Below are positions 1-11,399 of a stretch of 64,000 nt of DNA, in pieces. Origin of the DNA: Rhexocercosporidium sp. MPI-PUGE-AT-0058 (Eukaryota > Ascomycota > Leotiomycetes > Helotiales); NCBI GenBank assembly GCA_020746875.1, contig JAGTJL010000003.1, positions 2,542,001 to 2,606,000 of the forward strand. The letters run 5' to 3'. The number at the start of each line of letters is the position of its first letter. Within the stretch, counting starts at the first letter, position 1. Position numbers and translations under genes: made by a program. The notes under the pieces were generated by a model, which was not told the DNA's origin, ran no database searches, and saw only the letters and a program-made list of their open reading frames with translations.

Positions 1-2357
1 ACTTCACCAAAGAATGTTGGAGGTGCAGTAAATGTTTACGCCCTCGATTCATATCCCGGCGGATTTTCATGCACCAATGTCAACACTGGCTTCAATCTTG
101 TCAGGACTTATTACCAATGGTTCCAAAATTATTCCTACACGCAACCAGAATACTTGGCAGAGTTCGAGGCTGGCTACTTCACACCATGGGGAGGTAGTTT
201 CTACGACGATTGTGCTGCAGAACATGATCCGGCATTTGCAGACGTCTACTACAAGAATAACATCGGGCAGCGAACCACACTTTTAAGTCTTTACATGGCT
301 TGGGGAGGAACCAACTGGGGCCATTGTGAGTACCTCCCATGATGAGATTTCTTTTACTGATGGCTTAAAAGCCGCCGCGCCTGTTGTGTACACGTCATAC
401 GATTATTCTGCTCCTCTAAGAGAGACGCGGCAAATCCAGGACAAATTCTCTCAGACTAAGCTCATCAGTCTATTCACGCGGGTATCCACGGACCTGCTCA
501 AGACTTACATGGTTGGCAATGGAACCGGATATGCTGTGAGTGCCTAATCCCCAAATCATTCGTACTATCAACTAATCTTTGAAGGTATCAACACCATTAC
601 TTTGGACCTGGGAGCTTCGGAATCCTGATACAGGTGCTGCATTCTATACGGTGCAACAGGCCACATCCAAATCAAGGGATTCGGTAACTTTCTCTGCTAG
701 GCTCAACACGTCTGAAGGTATCATCACAGTGCCAAACATCAATCTGGATGGGCGTCAAAGCAAAATCCTCGTCACTGATTACACTTTTGGCAAACATACC
801 CTGCTTTATTCTTCGGCGGATGTTTTAACCTATGGGACTTTCGACGTCGACGTGCTTGTTCTCTACCTCAAACCTGGTCAGGTCGGCCAATTTTCCATTA
901 AGAGCAGCACTGCAGACACGACCCATAGCACCGAAGGGACAACGAAAGTCGCAGCAGAGTCAACAGATAGCAGCACAACGTTCACTTACACCCAAGGCAC
1001 TGGAAAGACTGTCGTCAAGTTTGGTAGCGTGTTGATCTATCTTCTCGATCAACAAACCGCTTGGAAATTCTGGGCTCCAGCAACGACCACTAATCCAGAT
1101 GTCAAACCAAACGAGCAGATATTTGTTCTAGGTCCATACCTCGTCCGCAGCGCTTCTATATCCCACGGCGTGGTTCACATATCTGGTGACAGTGACATTG
1201 CCACAACTATTGAGGTTTACACTGGGGATCCTAGCATTCAAACCATCACATGGAACGGGATACGTCTAGCTGCTACCAAAACCTCCTACGGCTCAGTCAC
1301 AGCACAAATTCCAGGAGCCAAAGATCGAACAATTTCTCTGCCAGCTCTTACAAACTGGCGCTCTGCAGACACTCTCCCAGAGAAGCTGCCGTCATACGAT
1401 GACAAGAACTGGGCCGTGTGCAACAAATCTACGACCCTCAGCCCTATCGCACCTTTGACAAAGCCTGTCCTCTTCTCAAGCGACTATGGATTTTACACCG
1501 GTGCTAAGATCTATCGCGGATACTTCACCGGTACCAACTTCACATCCGTGAACATCACTTGCTCGGGAGGTCTTGCCTTCGGATGGTCCGCATGGCTGAA
1601 TGGCGCACTAATCGGCGGCAATGTCGGCAACGCCTCTCTTACAACCACAGTTGCTGTCCTCACACTTCCAGCTGCATCCCTGAAGTCCGGGGAAAATCTC
1701 CTCACCGTCGTCGTCGACTACCATGGTCACGACCAAACATCAACCGCCAAGGGCGTTGAGAATCCTCGCGGGATTCTAGGAGCATCACTTCTCCCTGGCA
1801 CTGGCTCGACTGGGTTCAGCCTATGGAAGGTCCAAGGCAATGCTGGAGGATCGAAGAACTTGGACCCTGTTCGTGGACCGATGAATGAAGGTGGCTTGTA
1901 CGGAGAGCGAGTTGGATGGCATCTTCCCGGGTTCACACCAGACTCTACCTTCGACCGCGTAGGTCCATCCACAGGTCTCAGCACTTCTGGTATACGCTTC
2001 TACACCACCACATTCCATCTCAACATCGACTCAGATCTTGACGTTCCACTTGGCATCGAACTTGGCGCTCCTGCTGGTACTGTAGCCAGGGTCATGATCT
2101 GGGTCAACGGGTATCAATATGGGAAGTACGTTCCTCATATTGGTCCCCAAACCAGATTCCCCGTACCGCCGGGAGTCATCAACAACAGAGGCTTGAACAC
2201 GGTTGCGTTGAGTCTCTGGGCAATGACGGATGCGGGTGCGAAGTTGGATACGGTCAAATTGATTTCGTATGGTTCTTACCAGACGGATTTTAAATTCAAC
2301 CAGGATTGGAGCGCTTTGCAGCCGGCATACGATGCAAGTCGCGCGCAATATGCGTAG
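1..2357 (+). CDS. GH35 beta-galactosidase, 5' end cut by the window edge
   Basis: Secreted-type fungal beta-galactosidase that removes terminal beta-D-galactose from oligo- and polysaccharides. The reading frame is open from base 1, so the N-terminus (signal peptide and acid/base glutamate) lies outside. Three exons fit: 1-325, 372-535 and 585-2357, with introns of 46 and 49 bp. Visible GH35 hallmarks are a YALDSYPGGFSC segment, then EFEAGYFTPWGG, whose first Glu (bases 160-162) is at the family nucleophile position, then MAWGGTNWG joined across intron 1 to YTSYDYSAPLRE. The long third exon holds the beta-rich C-terminal domains and a jelly-roll part containing WVNGYQYGKY. About 750 residues are present of a usual ~1000. 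No frameshift was seen. The family call is firm; the natural substrate is unknown. Confidence 0.95.
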
Positions 2358-2901
2358 GCTTTTGGGTAGTGGCAAGGTATCGCGCTGTGAGCAACAGGAA
2401 TGGAAGATGTATGGTAGGAAACAACTGTGCGTCCCTGACTCATCAGAAGATACTTATCATATCCTAAGAATAAAGTAATGTTTGGTCATATACAAAGTAC
2501 TTGTCATTTCTTCAAAACAAGAGACACCTAGCTCAGCTCGACTTTGAAAACCAAGTGCTTCTCGCTTACTTTGTTTACACTCCCACAAGTTCAGTATCAA
2601 GAGACAAGAAAACATCCTAACTAATCCCAATCACAATGAGATTCTCGAGAAGTAACTCAATACCGCTACAAGAAAACAACACTCATTTCCCACCGCCCTC
2701 ACCACCCAAATCCCCCTCCCCCAAAAAGGTGACCCCACCACCCCTCCACACTCGCTAACAAAATTTTCCCATCAAATTTTTCACTCCACTCCCCCCTCCC
2801 TCTCTACTCTACCCTAAAACGCCGAAATCACTTCCCCCGCTACAAACCCAAATAAGCAAATTGCCCTCCATCGAACAGCAAAAGAACAAGCCGTTCACAA
2901 A
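2358..2901. other. intergenic, GH35 3' flank to tRNA
   Basis: No coding region is evident. The stretch before the tRNA (about 2690-2820) is very C-rich and A-rich on the plus strand with few G, a composition typical of fungal intergenic DNA. Nothing else was recognised. Confidence 0.6.
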
Positions 2902-3017
2902 GCCCGGGTAGCTCAATCGGTAGAGCGTGTGGCTCTTATAAAGTGGAATATCCTCCTCAGGGGTGTTTCCAGTGTAGTGTAACCTCAAGGTCGTGGGTTC
3001 GAAACCCACCTCGGGCT
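2902..3017 (+). tRNA. tRNA-Lys(CUU) with an intron
   Basis: A full cloverleaf can be drawn. Acceptor 2902-2908 pairs with 3010-3016, D stem GCTC/GAGC, anticodon CTT at 2935-2937 in loop CTCTTA-A, and T arm GTGGG-TTCGAAA-CCCAC. The A box and B box (GGTTCGAAACC) are intact. An intron of about 43 nt (2939-2981) sits after the nucleotide 3' of the anticodon, the standard eukaryotic position, leaving a 73-nt mature tRNA. One T-T mismatch lies in the anticodon stem with this model, so the intron ends could shift by a base or two. The opposite-strand open frame here is only tRNA antisense. Confidence 0.88.
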
Positions 3018-3598
3018 CAAACCCCGAGGTTCTCTTAATAGAGAGCTTCTTTTTTCGTTTTTGTTTTTTTTTTTTTGGACGGTGGTTTTGGGTGGTGGAA
3101 GGGAGACGGAAGGGGTTGACGAGAAGGTGGGAAAAGTTGAGGCAATTACGGGCTTGGCAAGATCAGGTTCTGACTGTTAGAAATTTCATATCGAAGTGCT
3201 TTCTGTAGACTATTTGGGAACATCTATTCGGCAAGAGCTGTCTGTTTTCCATTAAATTTCTTTTTTGGAGAATGGCTGTTTTTTCGGGGCTCCTTATTTC
3301 ACATCCCGAGATCTGAGGCTACATAAGCGACAGCAGCCCTATGGAGCATAGCTCTTGAATAGAAATGGCTCCGTCTTACCCGTCACAGCAAGGAACAAAA
3401 ATAGACATGCGCCTTTCTGATGCAAACAAACAATCCAATGCTACTTATCATGAGGTTCAAGTACGCGAAAGAAGCATAGAAGACTGAGTTCAAAGTCGAG
3501 GTAATCATCGTCTGTGATGCATTATGATCTCTCTAGAATACACGTTCCACGAAGAGAAGCAAGCTATCACCCCTTCCTTCCGTCCACAACAAGCTCCT
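3018..3598. other. intergenic, tRNA to RPT2 3' end
   Basis: Apart from the T-runs, no gene is visible. The right-hand part is expected to hold the 3' UTR and polyadenylation region of the minus-strand RPT2 gene. Confidence 0.55.
3050..3076 (+). terminator. RNA polymerase III terminator T-runs
   Basis: A run of six T at 3050-3055 and a run of 13 T at 3064-3076 lie 33-59 bp after the tRNA. Oligo-T on the coding strand is the normal Pol III stop signal. Confidence 0.75.
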
Positions 3599-5153
3599 TT
3601 ACAAGTACAATCCCTCGGGCTCGCCCTCCGTCTTCGTCTTCAAGACACGCTCTCTCGCAGCTCTGAAATCCGCCATCTGGACACGCATTCTGCGCTCTCT
3701 CAATGCCATCAGACCAGCCTCGGAGCAGATAGCCTTGATATCTGCACCAGAAAGATCGTCCTTTTGATTGATGAATTCTTCCAAATCGACGTCTTCATTC
3801 AGAGACATCTTGGATGTGTGTAGAGTGAAGATCTTGCGCTTGGTGACTTGATCGGGGTTCTCGAAGAGGATCTTTCGGTCGATACGTCCCGGACGGATAA
3901 GCGCAGGGTCGAGAGTGTCGATCTTGTTCGTGGCCATAATGACCTTGACATCTCCTCGATCATCGAAACCATCCAGTTGATTCAGAAGCTCCAACATAGT
4001 TCTTTGAACCTCCTTCTCTCCTCCGGATGTAGACTCGTATCGCTTGGTACCAATCGCATCGATTTCGTCAATGAATACAATAGATGGAGCGTTTTCGGCA
4101 GCAACCTGCGCATGTTAGCCAGGGAAAGTGCAAAATGAGTCTGCAGACGCATACCTGGAAAAGTTGTCGCACAAGCCGTGGTCCATCACCCAAGTACTTC
4201 TGAATCAACTCACTACCCACGATACGCAAGAAAGTTGCACTTGTTTGATTTGCAACAGCCTTTGCGAGCAGAGTCTTTCCTGTACCTGGCGCACCGTAAA
4301 GAATGACACCCTTTGGCGGCTTGATACCCATCTCCTCATACAACTCAGGGTGGAGAAGAGGTAATTCGACCGACTCCCGAACTTCTTGAATCTGCGACTC
4401 CAAACCACCGATATCTGCATAGGACTCCGTTGGGGCCTTATCCAGCTTCATGACCGTAACCAGAGGATCCGCATCATCCGTAAGAACACCGACGATAGAA
4501 ACGGACTTGTGGTGGAGGAGGACACTCGCACCGGGTTCCAACAGGTCCTTATCGACGAATGACATGATGGAGACGTAGTATTCGGGACCGGTTGTGCTGG
4601 AAACAATAGCATGATCATCATCAATCATCTCCTCCAAAGTTCCTACACCCATCGGGCTACCTCTCATATCATCGACTCGTCCACGCTCATCGGCATTTCT
4701 ATCAAGAGCTTCGGGATCACTTGCAGCAGCAGCGGGAGCGCCTCCTTCCTTTGCAGCCTTTGCCTTTCGTAACCGTTCCTGGTTCTCGACATATTCTTCT
4801 TCCAGCAGCAGATGGTCGTGGATTCGTTGCATTCGAAGGTATCTCAGCTTGCATCGAGAGGTAGGGTAGACAGCGGGGAGTTTGGCAGACGCATTTGGAC
4901 CAGCAGCCTTACGCTTCTTGCGACCGATTCTAGTTGTTGGGCGTGGTGGTGGCTCATACTTGGGCTTCTCCTTCTACAACAACCGATTAGCATCATGATC
5001 AGCTTCATCATGCTGAATAGCGATCTCGTACCTTCTTGTCCTTCTCATCTTTGTTGTCTCCGCCTTGACCAGCTCCTCCGAGCCCGGACTGCTGATTTCC
5101 CTGCGATGCTGTCAATAGTGATCTACAGCCCAGTGTCAACAAGAGCTTACCAT
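3599..5153 (-). CDS. RPT2: 26S proteasome regulatory subunit 4 (Rpt2 AAA ATPase)
   Basis: One of six AAA ATPases of the proteasome base, which unfolds ubiquitinated proteins and opens the 20S gate. Four exons on the minus strand: 5153-5151 (ATG only), 5100-5032, 4973-4155 and 4105-3599; introns are 50, 58 and 49 bp. The product is 465 residues. It begins Met-Gly-Asn-Gln-Gln, a likely N-myristoylation signal as in other Rpt2 proteins. Next come a basic [19 protein letters not shown] segment, a coiled coil and OB region, Walker A GAPGTGKT (about 251-258), Walker B FIDEID (about 308-313) and the arginine-finger region [21 protein letters not shown]. It ends in GLYL, fitting the HbYX-like gate-opening tail. 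It is divergent from the E2 gene at 6015. Confidence 0.97.
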
Positions 5154-6014
5154 CGTGCCTGCAGCGATTTCCAAGCGCCTTTATGACTGGAGGGGAGGGG
5201 GTAGATTATCGAAGAGACCTGCCCGGTCTGATCGATGGGGTGAGGTTGATGGAAGGAAAAGTGGTTGTGTTTGGTGTTTGTAATAGAAGGGGCGCCAGCT
5301 TGAAGCTTGACGGGATGAGGATGAAGATGAGTTCAGCAGCAGGCGACAAGGGAACGCGAATGGCCATGGATGGTTCCACGCTAAAAATGGCAGCCTCGCT
5401 TAGTGCCTGCGATATCAGGCAGATTATCGGGACTTTGAGGCATCAAGTCCCGATAACGATCCCCGTCACTCACAGCCTCGAATGTCCCAAACACAACACT
5501 CACTCCCTCACTCACTGGAACCACGTCGAAACACCCTCTCGCATTCTACAACCAAGGGGTCGGCCTGTCTCTGGAAACACAACAGCTTCACTCTCGAGCC
5601 ACTCCAAAGACAGACCAGCCTCTCATTCACATCCCTTCTCGAAAAGGGTGCCTCGAGTCGCCCGAGTAGTACCCCGCCAACACAGCTCGCTCTCACGGTA
5701 AGGCTTCTTGTGACTGCCTTGCCAGCACGCCCCCTATTCCCCTCTCCCGAGACATTGTCTGGCCGTCCAAACGTGTTCTTGTATGATTCTAACATTCAAC
5801 AGAACAGAAAAGTTGCCCTACGAGAATCCATTCACTTCAACAACTCTCCAATTACGAACTTCGAGTCCCACCCAACAGTAACACATCCTGAGACCACGAC
5901 CTTCAAGCGTCCTTCGAGCCTTGTCTAAATAGGGACACATTTTCGAAACTACTTCTGACCTCTGTCAAAGTTCAACTTCAAGCTAGACTTCTCTTCGACG
6001 ACCAATCCCCCATC
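5154..6014. promoter_or_regulatory. shared divergent promoter region RPT2 / E2 enzyme
   Basis: About 860 bp separate the start codons of two head-to-head ubiquitin-proteasome genes, so both promoters and 5' UTRs must lie here. Pyrimidine-rich stretches (about 5450-6010) precede the E2 start, as is common for fungal 5' leaders. I searched by eye for the proteasome control element GGTGGCAAA and did not find it. The open frames here look non-coding. Confidence 0.6.
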
Positions 6015-6852
6015 ATGGCATCCAACAGACTGCGTAGAGTGGCCAAGGAGCTGGCAGACATCCAGAACGATACCCAGTCCAAGATCTTCTGCGAGGCAGC
6101 TGATGGAGACCTTTCCCATCTTCATGCATCCTTCCCAGGTCCTCCAGATACCCCATATGAAGGTGGCACTTATGTGGTGAACATCACAATCCCCAACGAA
6201 TACCCATTCCGCCCCCCAGTCATGAAGTTCCAAACAAAGCTGTGGCACCCCAATGTTAGCAGTCAAACAGTATGTATAACCTGGTCCTGTAGAAAAGGGT
6301 GAAGCTGAGAACAATTTAGGGTGCTATCTGTCTCGACACTCTGGGAACCGCTTGGTCACCAGTCCTCACAATCAAGTCTGCCCTTCTATCCCTCCAGTCC
6401 CTCCTGAGCACACCAGAACCCAAGGATCCGCAAGATGCAGAGGTAGCGAGCATGCTCATGAAGAACCCAGAACAGTTCCAGAAGGTTGCACGAGAGTGGG
6501 CTATCAAGCATGCTTCAGCACCAAAGTCAACACAGTGGGAGGTTACTACAGCTTCGCAGCCAAGTTCTTCCAAGCCAAAATCTCAGAAGGTTCTATCTCA
6601 AGAAGAAGAGGAGCGGATACTGATAGCTAGGTATGTTATTCTTTGAAATGTCGTGGCATCTGGCTAACCCGAGCTAGATATCAAGGCTACAACAGAGACC
6701 TGATCGACCGATTTGTGGCCATGGGATTCGAGCTGGACCGAGTTGTTGATGCATTCAACTTTGTCAGCATCGATCGGAATAACGGAGAAGACTACGAGCT
6801 CGAGGAGGCATACATGGGAGATATCACCGCTAGACTTTTGGGAGAACCTTGA
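6015..6852 (+). CDS. UBC1: E2 ubiquitin-conjugating enzyme, Ubc1/UBE2K class with UBA domain
   Basis: Carries activated ubiquitin as a Cys thioester and, in this class, extends ubiquitin chains. Exons 6015-6269, 6320-6630 and 6678-6852 give 246 residues; introns are 50 and 47 bp. The UBC fold covers about 1-150, with [12 protein letters not shown], the LWHPNV motif and the catalytic Cys89 in GAICLDTLG split from the first exon. A linker rich in Ser, Lys and Gln leads to a C-terminal UBA domain (about 205-246, with [12 protein letters not shown]), which defines the Ubc1/E2-25K class. Start choice: the first ATG in a good context, giving the usual [13 protein letters not shown] start. It is divergent from the proteasome gene RPT2. 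Confidence 0.95.
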
Positions 6853-7159
6853 TGGCCAAGTGGAAATATTACCTACTGGGACACACGACCGTAATGAAAT
6901 GACTGGGCAGACATGCATGGGCTCGGAGTTAGGAGAATGTTGTTGATGAAAGGCAGCACGGCGATTTGGTTGGCCATGGAGTCTAGGAAAGACGTATTAG
7001 GTCAGCGTGTAGCATAGTGTCAACTCGTCCACCTTTCCAGTGTCCTCGTTCTCTGTTTCAATGCAATTGGCTAACCATTTCCGCCTACAAAAGAAAGCCA
7101 GTTTCCAAAAGACGAGTGTCTTCCCTCTCCCCATTAGCTGCTAGCTCTTCCTACCCCAA

Positions 7160-7693
7160 TCAAGTCAACTTCCTATCCCGAATTCTCTCACGCGCAACAT
7201 CCAATACATCCATATACTTCACCTCCCTCCCCATCTTCTCACAACTCTCATTCTCCGCACAAAGCGACCTAACCACACTCTCCTCCACATTGATATCCAC
7301 CGCCATCTGCCCAAACCTCTTCTTCTCCTCAACCTCCCTCTCACAAACCCTCTCCCCGTTCCTAACCCTAGCTCTACTCTCCTCCGCCACCGCCTGCCTC
7401 TTCACACCACTCTCTCTCAGCATAATTTCCTGCTCCTTAGCACTCGTGTCTTTGGTCTGCGCAATCTTCGCGTCCGACTCCCATTCCATGCATTCTTTGC
7501 GTACTTCTCTCTCGGCGTCTAGACGTGCTTTTTGCTCGGCATGTTCTTGACGGATCAAGGATTTGCGGAGTTGGACGAGCCTGAGTTGTTCTTGTGCGGT
7601 TTGGAGGGTCAAGTTGAAGAGTCTGTCGGTTTGTTGTTTGGTGTAGGTTACGGAGGGGAGGTCGGGTGGTGGGTTTGGCTGTTGTGAGGACAT
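7160..7693 (-). CDS. hypothetical coiled-coil protein, 177 aa
   Basis: An uninterrupted frame encodes 177 residues: a Pro/Gln-rich N-terminus (about 1-20), then a long charged helix rich in Glu, Arg, Lys and Gln with coiled-coil character. No signal peptide, membrane segment or known domain is visible. A segment near residues 50-70 reads RQEHAEQKARLDAEREVRK; a closely similar segment occurs in the broken copy at 8272-8727, and a looser one in the gene at 9464, so these look like local duplicates. Whether it is expressed is unknown. The coding call rests on length, composition and these paralogs. Confidence 0.55.
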   Translation of the reverse strand: MSSQQPNPPPDLPSVTYTKQQTDRLFNLTLQTAQEQLRLVQLRKSLIRQEHAEQKARLDAEREVRKECMEWESDAKIAQTKDTSAKEQEIMLRESGVKRQAVAEESRARVRNGERVCEREVEEKKRFGQMAVDINVEESVVRSLCAENESCEKMGREVKYMDVLDVARERIRDRKLT

Positions 7694-8271
7694 GTTGATG
7701 GCTGGAGGATTTGGATTCCTCTAGGTTGCTGATGATGGTTTGGAAGCCTTTCGCGGACTTATATCCTGTTAGAATAATTTACTTGTCAAAGAAGGGTCGA
7801 ACAGTCTTTATGTGTTGCATTTCTCAGGCAACTTTGGTTGTCTCAAAAGAATTTTCGAGGTGCTTTCCAGCAGTTGCAACAGGTGGCATTAACTACCATT
7901 TTATGAAAGGTCGTTAAGTTCTTGTTATAGCGCCAGAGGCTGTCGTGTCAATAGAAGACTGCTTTATGGAACATTTCAGAGGCTTGACGCTCCTCTTTCA
8001 GATCCTTTTATTGCCAGTCATTCTCACCTGTGAATGTGATTCTTCTTCATAAGTCTAGAAACCATGTCTTCAATATCGCGGACGAAACAAATGGCCAGCA
8101 TATTTCAACTGCCCAAAGCACATTTAAATCCGTTCCAACAATCAACTTCTCACCGAAAATAGAATGAAGCTCATCGCCATACAGCCCTTTGAAAACCAAC
8201 TAGCCCTTCTCGAATTCGAGAGCCAGCTACCCTTCATCGAAAAGACATCTGAAAATTACGCAAAATCATTT

Positions 8272-8727
8272 TTATTCTACTCGAGATCTGCCCAGCAAAT
8301 TACTCCCCTCCCGACCCATAGCCCAAACATTCCCCACACCAAACCTCTCCGCCCTCCTCTCTCTCCCCCTCGCAAACTCATCCGTGCGTCTCATCTCCTC
8401 CTCGTTCTTCTCCTGCCTCCGTCCCATCTTCGCCGTCATCTGCTCCTGCAACGTCTCGCTACGTATCATACGCTCTGCTTCCAAGCCCATGATTCGAGCG
8501 AGGAATTCGGCATCTAGGCGTGATTTTTGCTCTTGGTGTGCGGCTTGGAGGAGGGTGCTGCCGTAAGATTTGAGTTAGAGACGGATTAGGTTTGGGAAGG
8601 GGGGAGTGGGGTGCTAGGGAGTCGGTTGGGCTTAGGGATGATGGAGGGGCCGGTGGTTTGGCTGTGTTTGATGTGGAGAGTTTTGGGATGGGAATGGTGG
8701 GGAGGCGGGTACGTCTGGGGAAGCCAT
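8272..8727 (-). pseudogene. decayed paralog of the 7160-7693 coiled-coil gene
   Basis: An ATG at 8727 opens a Pro-rich N-terminus in the same frame as a later charged helix, but several in-frame stops lie between them (roughly 8560-8640). The helical part (8272-about 8575) reads AHQEQKSRLDAEFLARI then a Glu/Arg/Met-rich helix, matching the HAEQKARLDAE segment of the neighbour on the same strand. I could not find a convincing intron to remove the stops. It is best read as a broken tandem duplicate; a mis-modelled spliced gene is the alternative. Confidence 0.5.
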
Positions 8728-9463
8728 ATTGCAAGTGGTACTTTCAGTAGGTAGTTATTCTTTTCGCTGCTTCTTGCCCTGCCGCTGTAGAATTCGGGTC
8801 GTTGAAGTAGAATTTTGGACCGAGCAAGCTCTTGATGTTACGTTGTTGGTGAAATTGAGGATGAATGATGAGACCGAGGAGGCTAGTGGCAAGTACACAG
8901 AAAAAGCACTGCCTTGAATGCCCCATACCATTTTTCTCTCAATGTTGAGATTGATGCTGAAATATTTAAGAAATTGATGATCGTTTCCGGATATTTGCGT
9001 ACAGTACAGTCTAAGAGCGTTTTTGCGGTTTGTTTACTTTCGAAGCGAGGTTCGAAGATCAGCTTGATTCCAGGTGGCAGCCGCATGTTCAGTTCAAGTC
9101 TTAGATGACCACGTCTCGAGAAGAAGGATGTTTTCATGAGTGGTCTTCGAGAATCGAATTTCATTTAGACATTCAAATTGATGGAACTTTCTATTGCCTA
9201 GTACGGATGGTGACCTCTAGAAAACAGAAGCCGAAGGCACATCCGAGTTCTAGAACAGATAACTTCAAGAAGCTTCTAGTTAAATGGAGAGGCTTTATAT
9301 TCAACGTCTCGAGATCTTTCCATGTCAATGAAGAGTGTTCCAGTCCCACACATTTAAGCTGAAAGAACTTGCACAAATGCTATCCATAAATCATTTGCTC
9401 AGAACGTCCTTCCACCATAAAGCATCCTACCCGCCTCCAATTCTCACCATCAACAAAACAATC

Positions 9464-9886
9464 ATGCCACCTCAATCATCTCCTTACAACGAAACGCAGA
9501 TCGCAGACCTCGCCGCCCTAGAAGCCGCTCGTATCCAGGCCGAAATTGACACCCTCAACAACGAATCATTCGTCCGCATCCAGATCATGAGAGAAGCTCA
9601 CAAATCCTCCGAGACTCGCGCTGAGGCCGAGATGCGATGGAGGCAAGCCCGGGCGGACGACATAAAGGAAGCTGTTATCGTTGCCGTGCACGATGAAGCT
9701 GACACCCGAAGAGAGAATTATGAGAAGGTAGAGAGAGCGAAGAGTTATTGGGAAGATGAGATTGGCAGCTCCAGAAAGTTGGCGGTCGAACGAGAGGGCG
9801 AGTTACGGTTGAATATTATGAGGGAGGAAGGGGGGAGAAGAGGTCGGAGAGAGAATAATGGGAGTGGTGCAAGAGATTCGGAATAG
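9464..9886 (+). CDS. hypothetical coiled-coil protein, 140 aa
   Basis: The frame opens further upstream, but the ATG at 9464 follows a pyrimidine/A-rich leader and gives an N-terminus (MPPQSSPYNET) like those of its neighbours, so I chose it. The product is a Glu/Arg/Ala-rich helix with coiled-coil character and a polar, Gly/Arg-rich end. The segment MREAHKSSETRAEAEMRWR loosely matches RQEHAEQKARLDAEREVRK of the 7160 gene. No signal peptide or known domain. Lies on the opposite strand to the other members of the patch. Function unknown. Confidence 0.5.
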   Translation: MPPQSSPYNETQIADLAALEAARIQAEIDTLNNESFVRIQIMREAHKSSETRAEAEMRWRQARADDIKEAVIVAVHDEADTRRENYEKVERAKSYWEDEIGSSRKLAVEREGELRLNIMREEGGRRGRRENNGSGARDSE

Positions 9887-10698
9887 GGAGGGAGAGTGCG
9901 GAGCGGAATGTAAGAGAAGCAGCCTCTTTGGAATTAGAAATATCTCTCCGCATGGCTTTTGGGCGACGATGCGGATAGAATAGAGGTTGAATAGGTGGCG
10001 TTAGGCTTAGTGGTTACCGCTATGTGGCGATGCATTGTGGGAGCATCTGAGATGACAATTCAAGGGTAATTACTTGGTAGCTCAACTCGTTCAAGTACAC
10101 ATAGAATTTCATTGATGATGTGCAATATTCTGATCTCTATCGCTTCTGGATTCAGGGATCGCTTGAGATTTCAGTACTTGCATGCCAGTTCACTTCAATG
10201 GATCAACTTATTGTGCTGGTGCATTTTCAATGACCATGGGCAAGAACCTGGTGAAGTTCTCCTGTGAACCTCGTTTTCGAGGCTGTTCTATCCAAAAAAT
10301 CTGAAGATTGCGAGTATATTGTGAAATTCCTTGCTGTTCCTCACTCAGAAACAAAACATAGTTGTTTCGGGTTATTCGAGGCTTCAGAGAATCCTCGAAA
10401 GTTGTGTAAATCATCCTCTAAAAAATCACAGAAGGTCGATTACGTGATGATCCCCCATCAATAGCATGACAACATTCAGTACAAAGAACATTTCAGGCAC
10501 TAATTGGGGAAAGCCCTTCTAAAACACCCAACAACCATGGCCCTATGTACCGCGCCATGCTTCCAGCTCAATGGCCACGACTCCGACTCTGACTCCTACT
10601 TCGAATCCTTACTCTCTTCTTCGAACGATTGCTACCCACGCCATTCCTCAATTCAAACTCCTTCCACAAGATATCCACCTTAGCTCTGGACTCTCTAT
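9887..10698. other. intergenic
   Basis: No gene recognised. Short frames on both strands lack family features or consistent coding composition. Confidence 0.5.
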
Positions 10699-11025
10699 CT
10701 ACCTACTCGATCGTCCACTTGCTCTTATTCTCCATGAGCTCAAGAATTTGGCTGCCTTCTCTCGGTTAAGTCTCCTACATTCTACTTCGAATATCTGGAC
10801 TTCCTTCGGCTTGGCGGTTTCTGTCTTTGTGATGGCAATGCTCTGCTCCTTACTGTTATAGCTTCTGATGCTATGCTCGTCTACCATAAGTTCGATCTTC
10901 TTATCGCTCTCCTTTTTGGTACATTTCATGATCGTAGTAGCCTTCGCAACTTCGATGTCGAACTGGTTCTTCACTTGACTATCGACTTCGTCGAGTTTTC
11001 CGTTTGTTTCTAGACATCAAAGCAA
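10699..11025 (-). pseudogene. possible remnant of a charged coiled-coil gene
   Basis: The minus-strand frame (about 109 codons if extended upstream of the first ATG-like codon to the preceding stop) encodes a Lys/Glu-rich helix like the other small proteins of this patch, but has no ATG start before its upstream stop codon. It is either a gene fragment or chance. The plus-strand frame 10571-10861 runs antisense to it and looks non-coding. Confidence 0.25.
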
Positions 11026-11399
11026 GCGTACCTAAGCTTTTCCCAGCTCCAGCCAGAAGATTCCCAATCCCTCGGATGTGGTGGATTGTGGCATGTGCAG
11101 GTAGCATCTTATTGCAGCCTGGATTCAGAAAGGCAAAATCGGGAGCATGCAGACTTGTTCAAGTGCAGAATTCTTCACACCTGATTCTTGCAAAAGAATT
11201 CGAATCAAGTAAAAAGCTCATCTCTTACCTCCTTTCTCTTTCTAAATTCCTTAACACCTTCCCGAGCAACTGAAGAATTCATCCTCCCCCCATCACCCCC
11301 TCGGAAAAACATTCAAATCCGTAAACTCCCGCATAGCTTCCTCCTCTTCCTGACCACAATCTCCCTACTCAACGCCACGTCCTACTTCAACATCTGACG

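Noticed and set aside
2809..3009. Minus-strand frame starting MGFEPTTLRL
   Set aside because: It is the antisense translation of the tRNA-Lys gene and flanks.
10571..10861. 96-codon plus-strand frame with a hydrophobic end
   Set aside because: Antisense to a charged helix; hydrophobicity follows from that.
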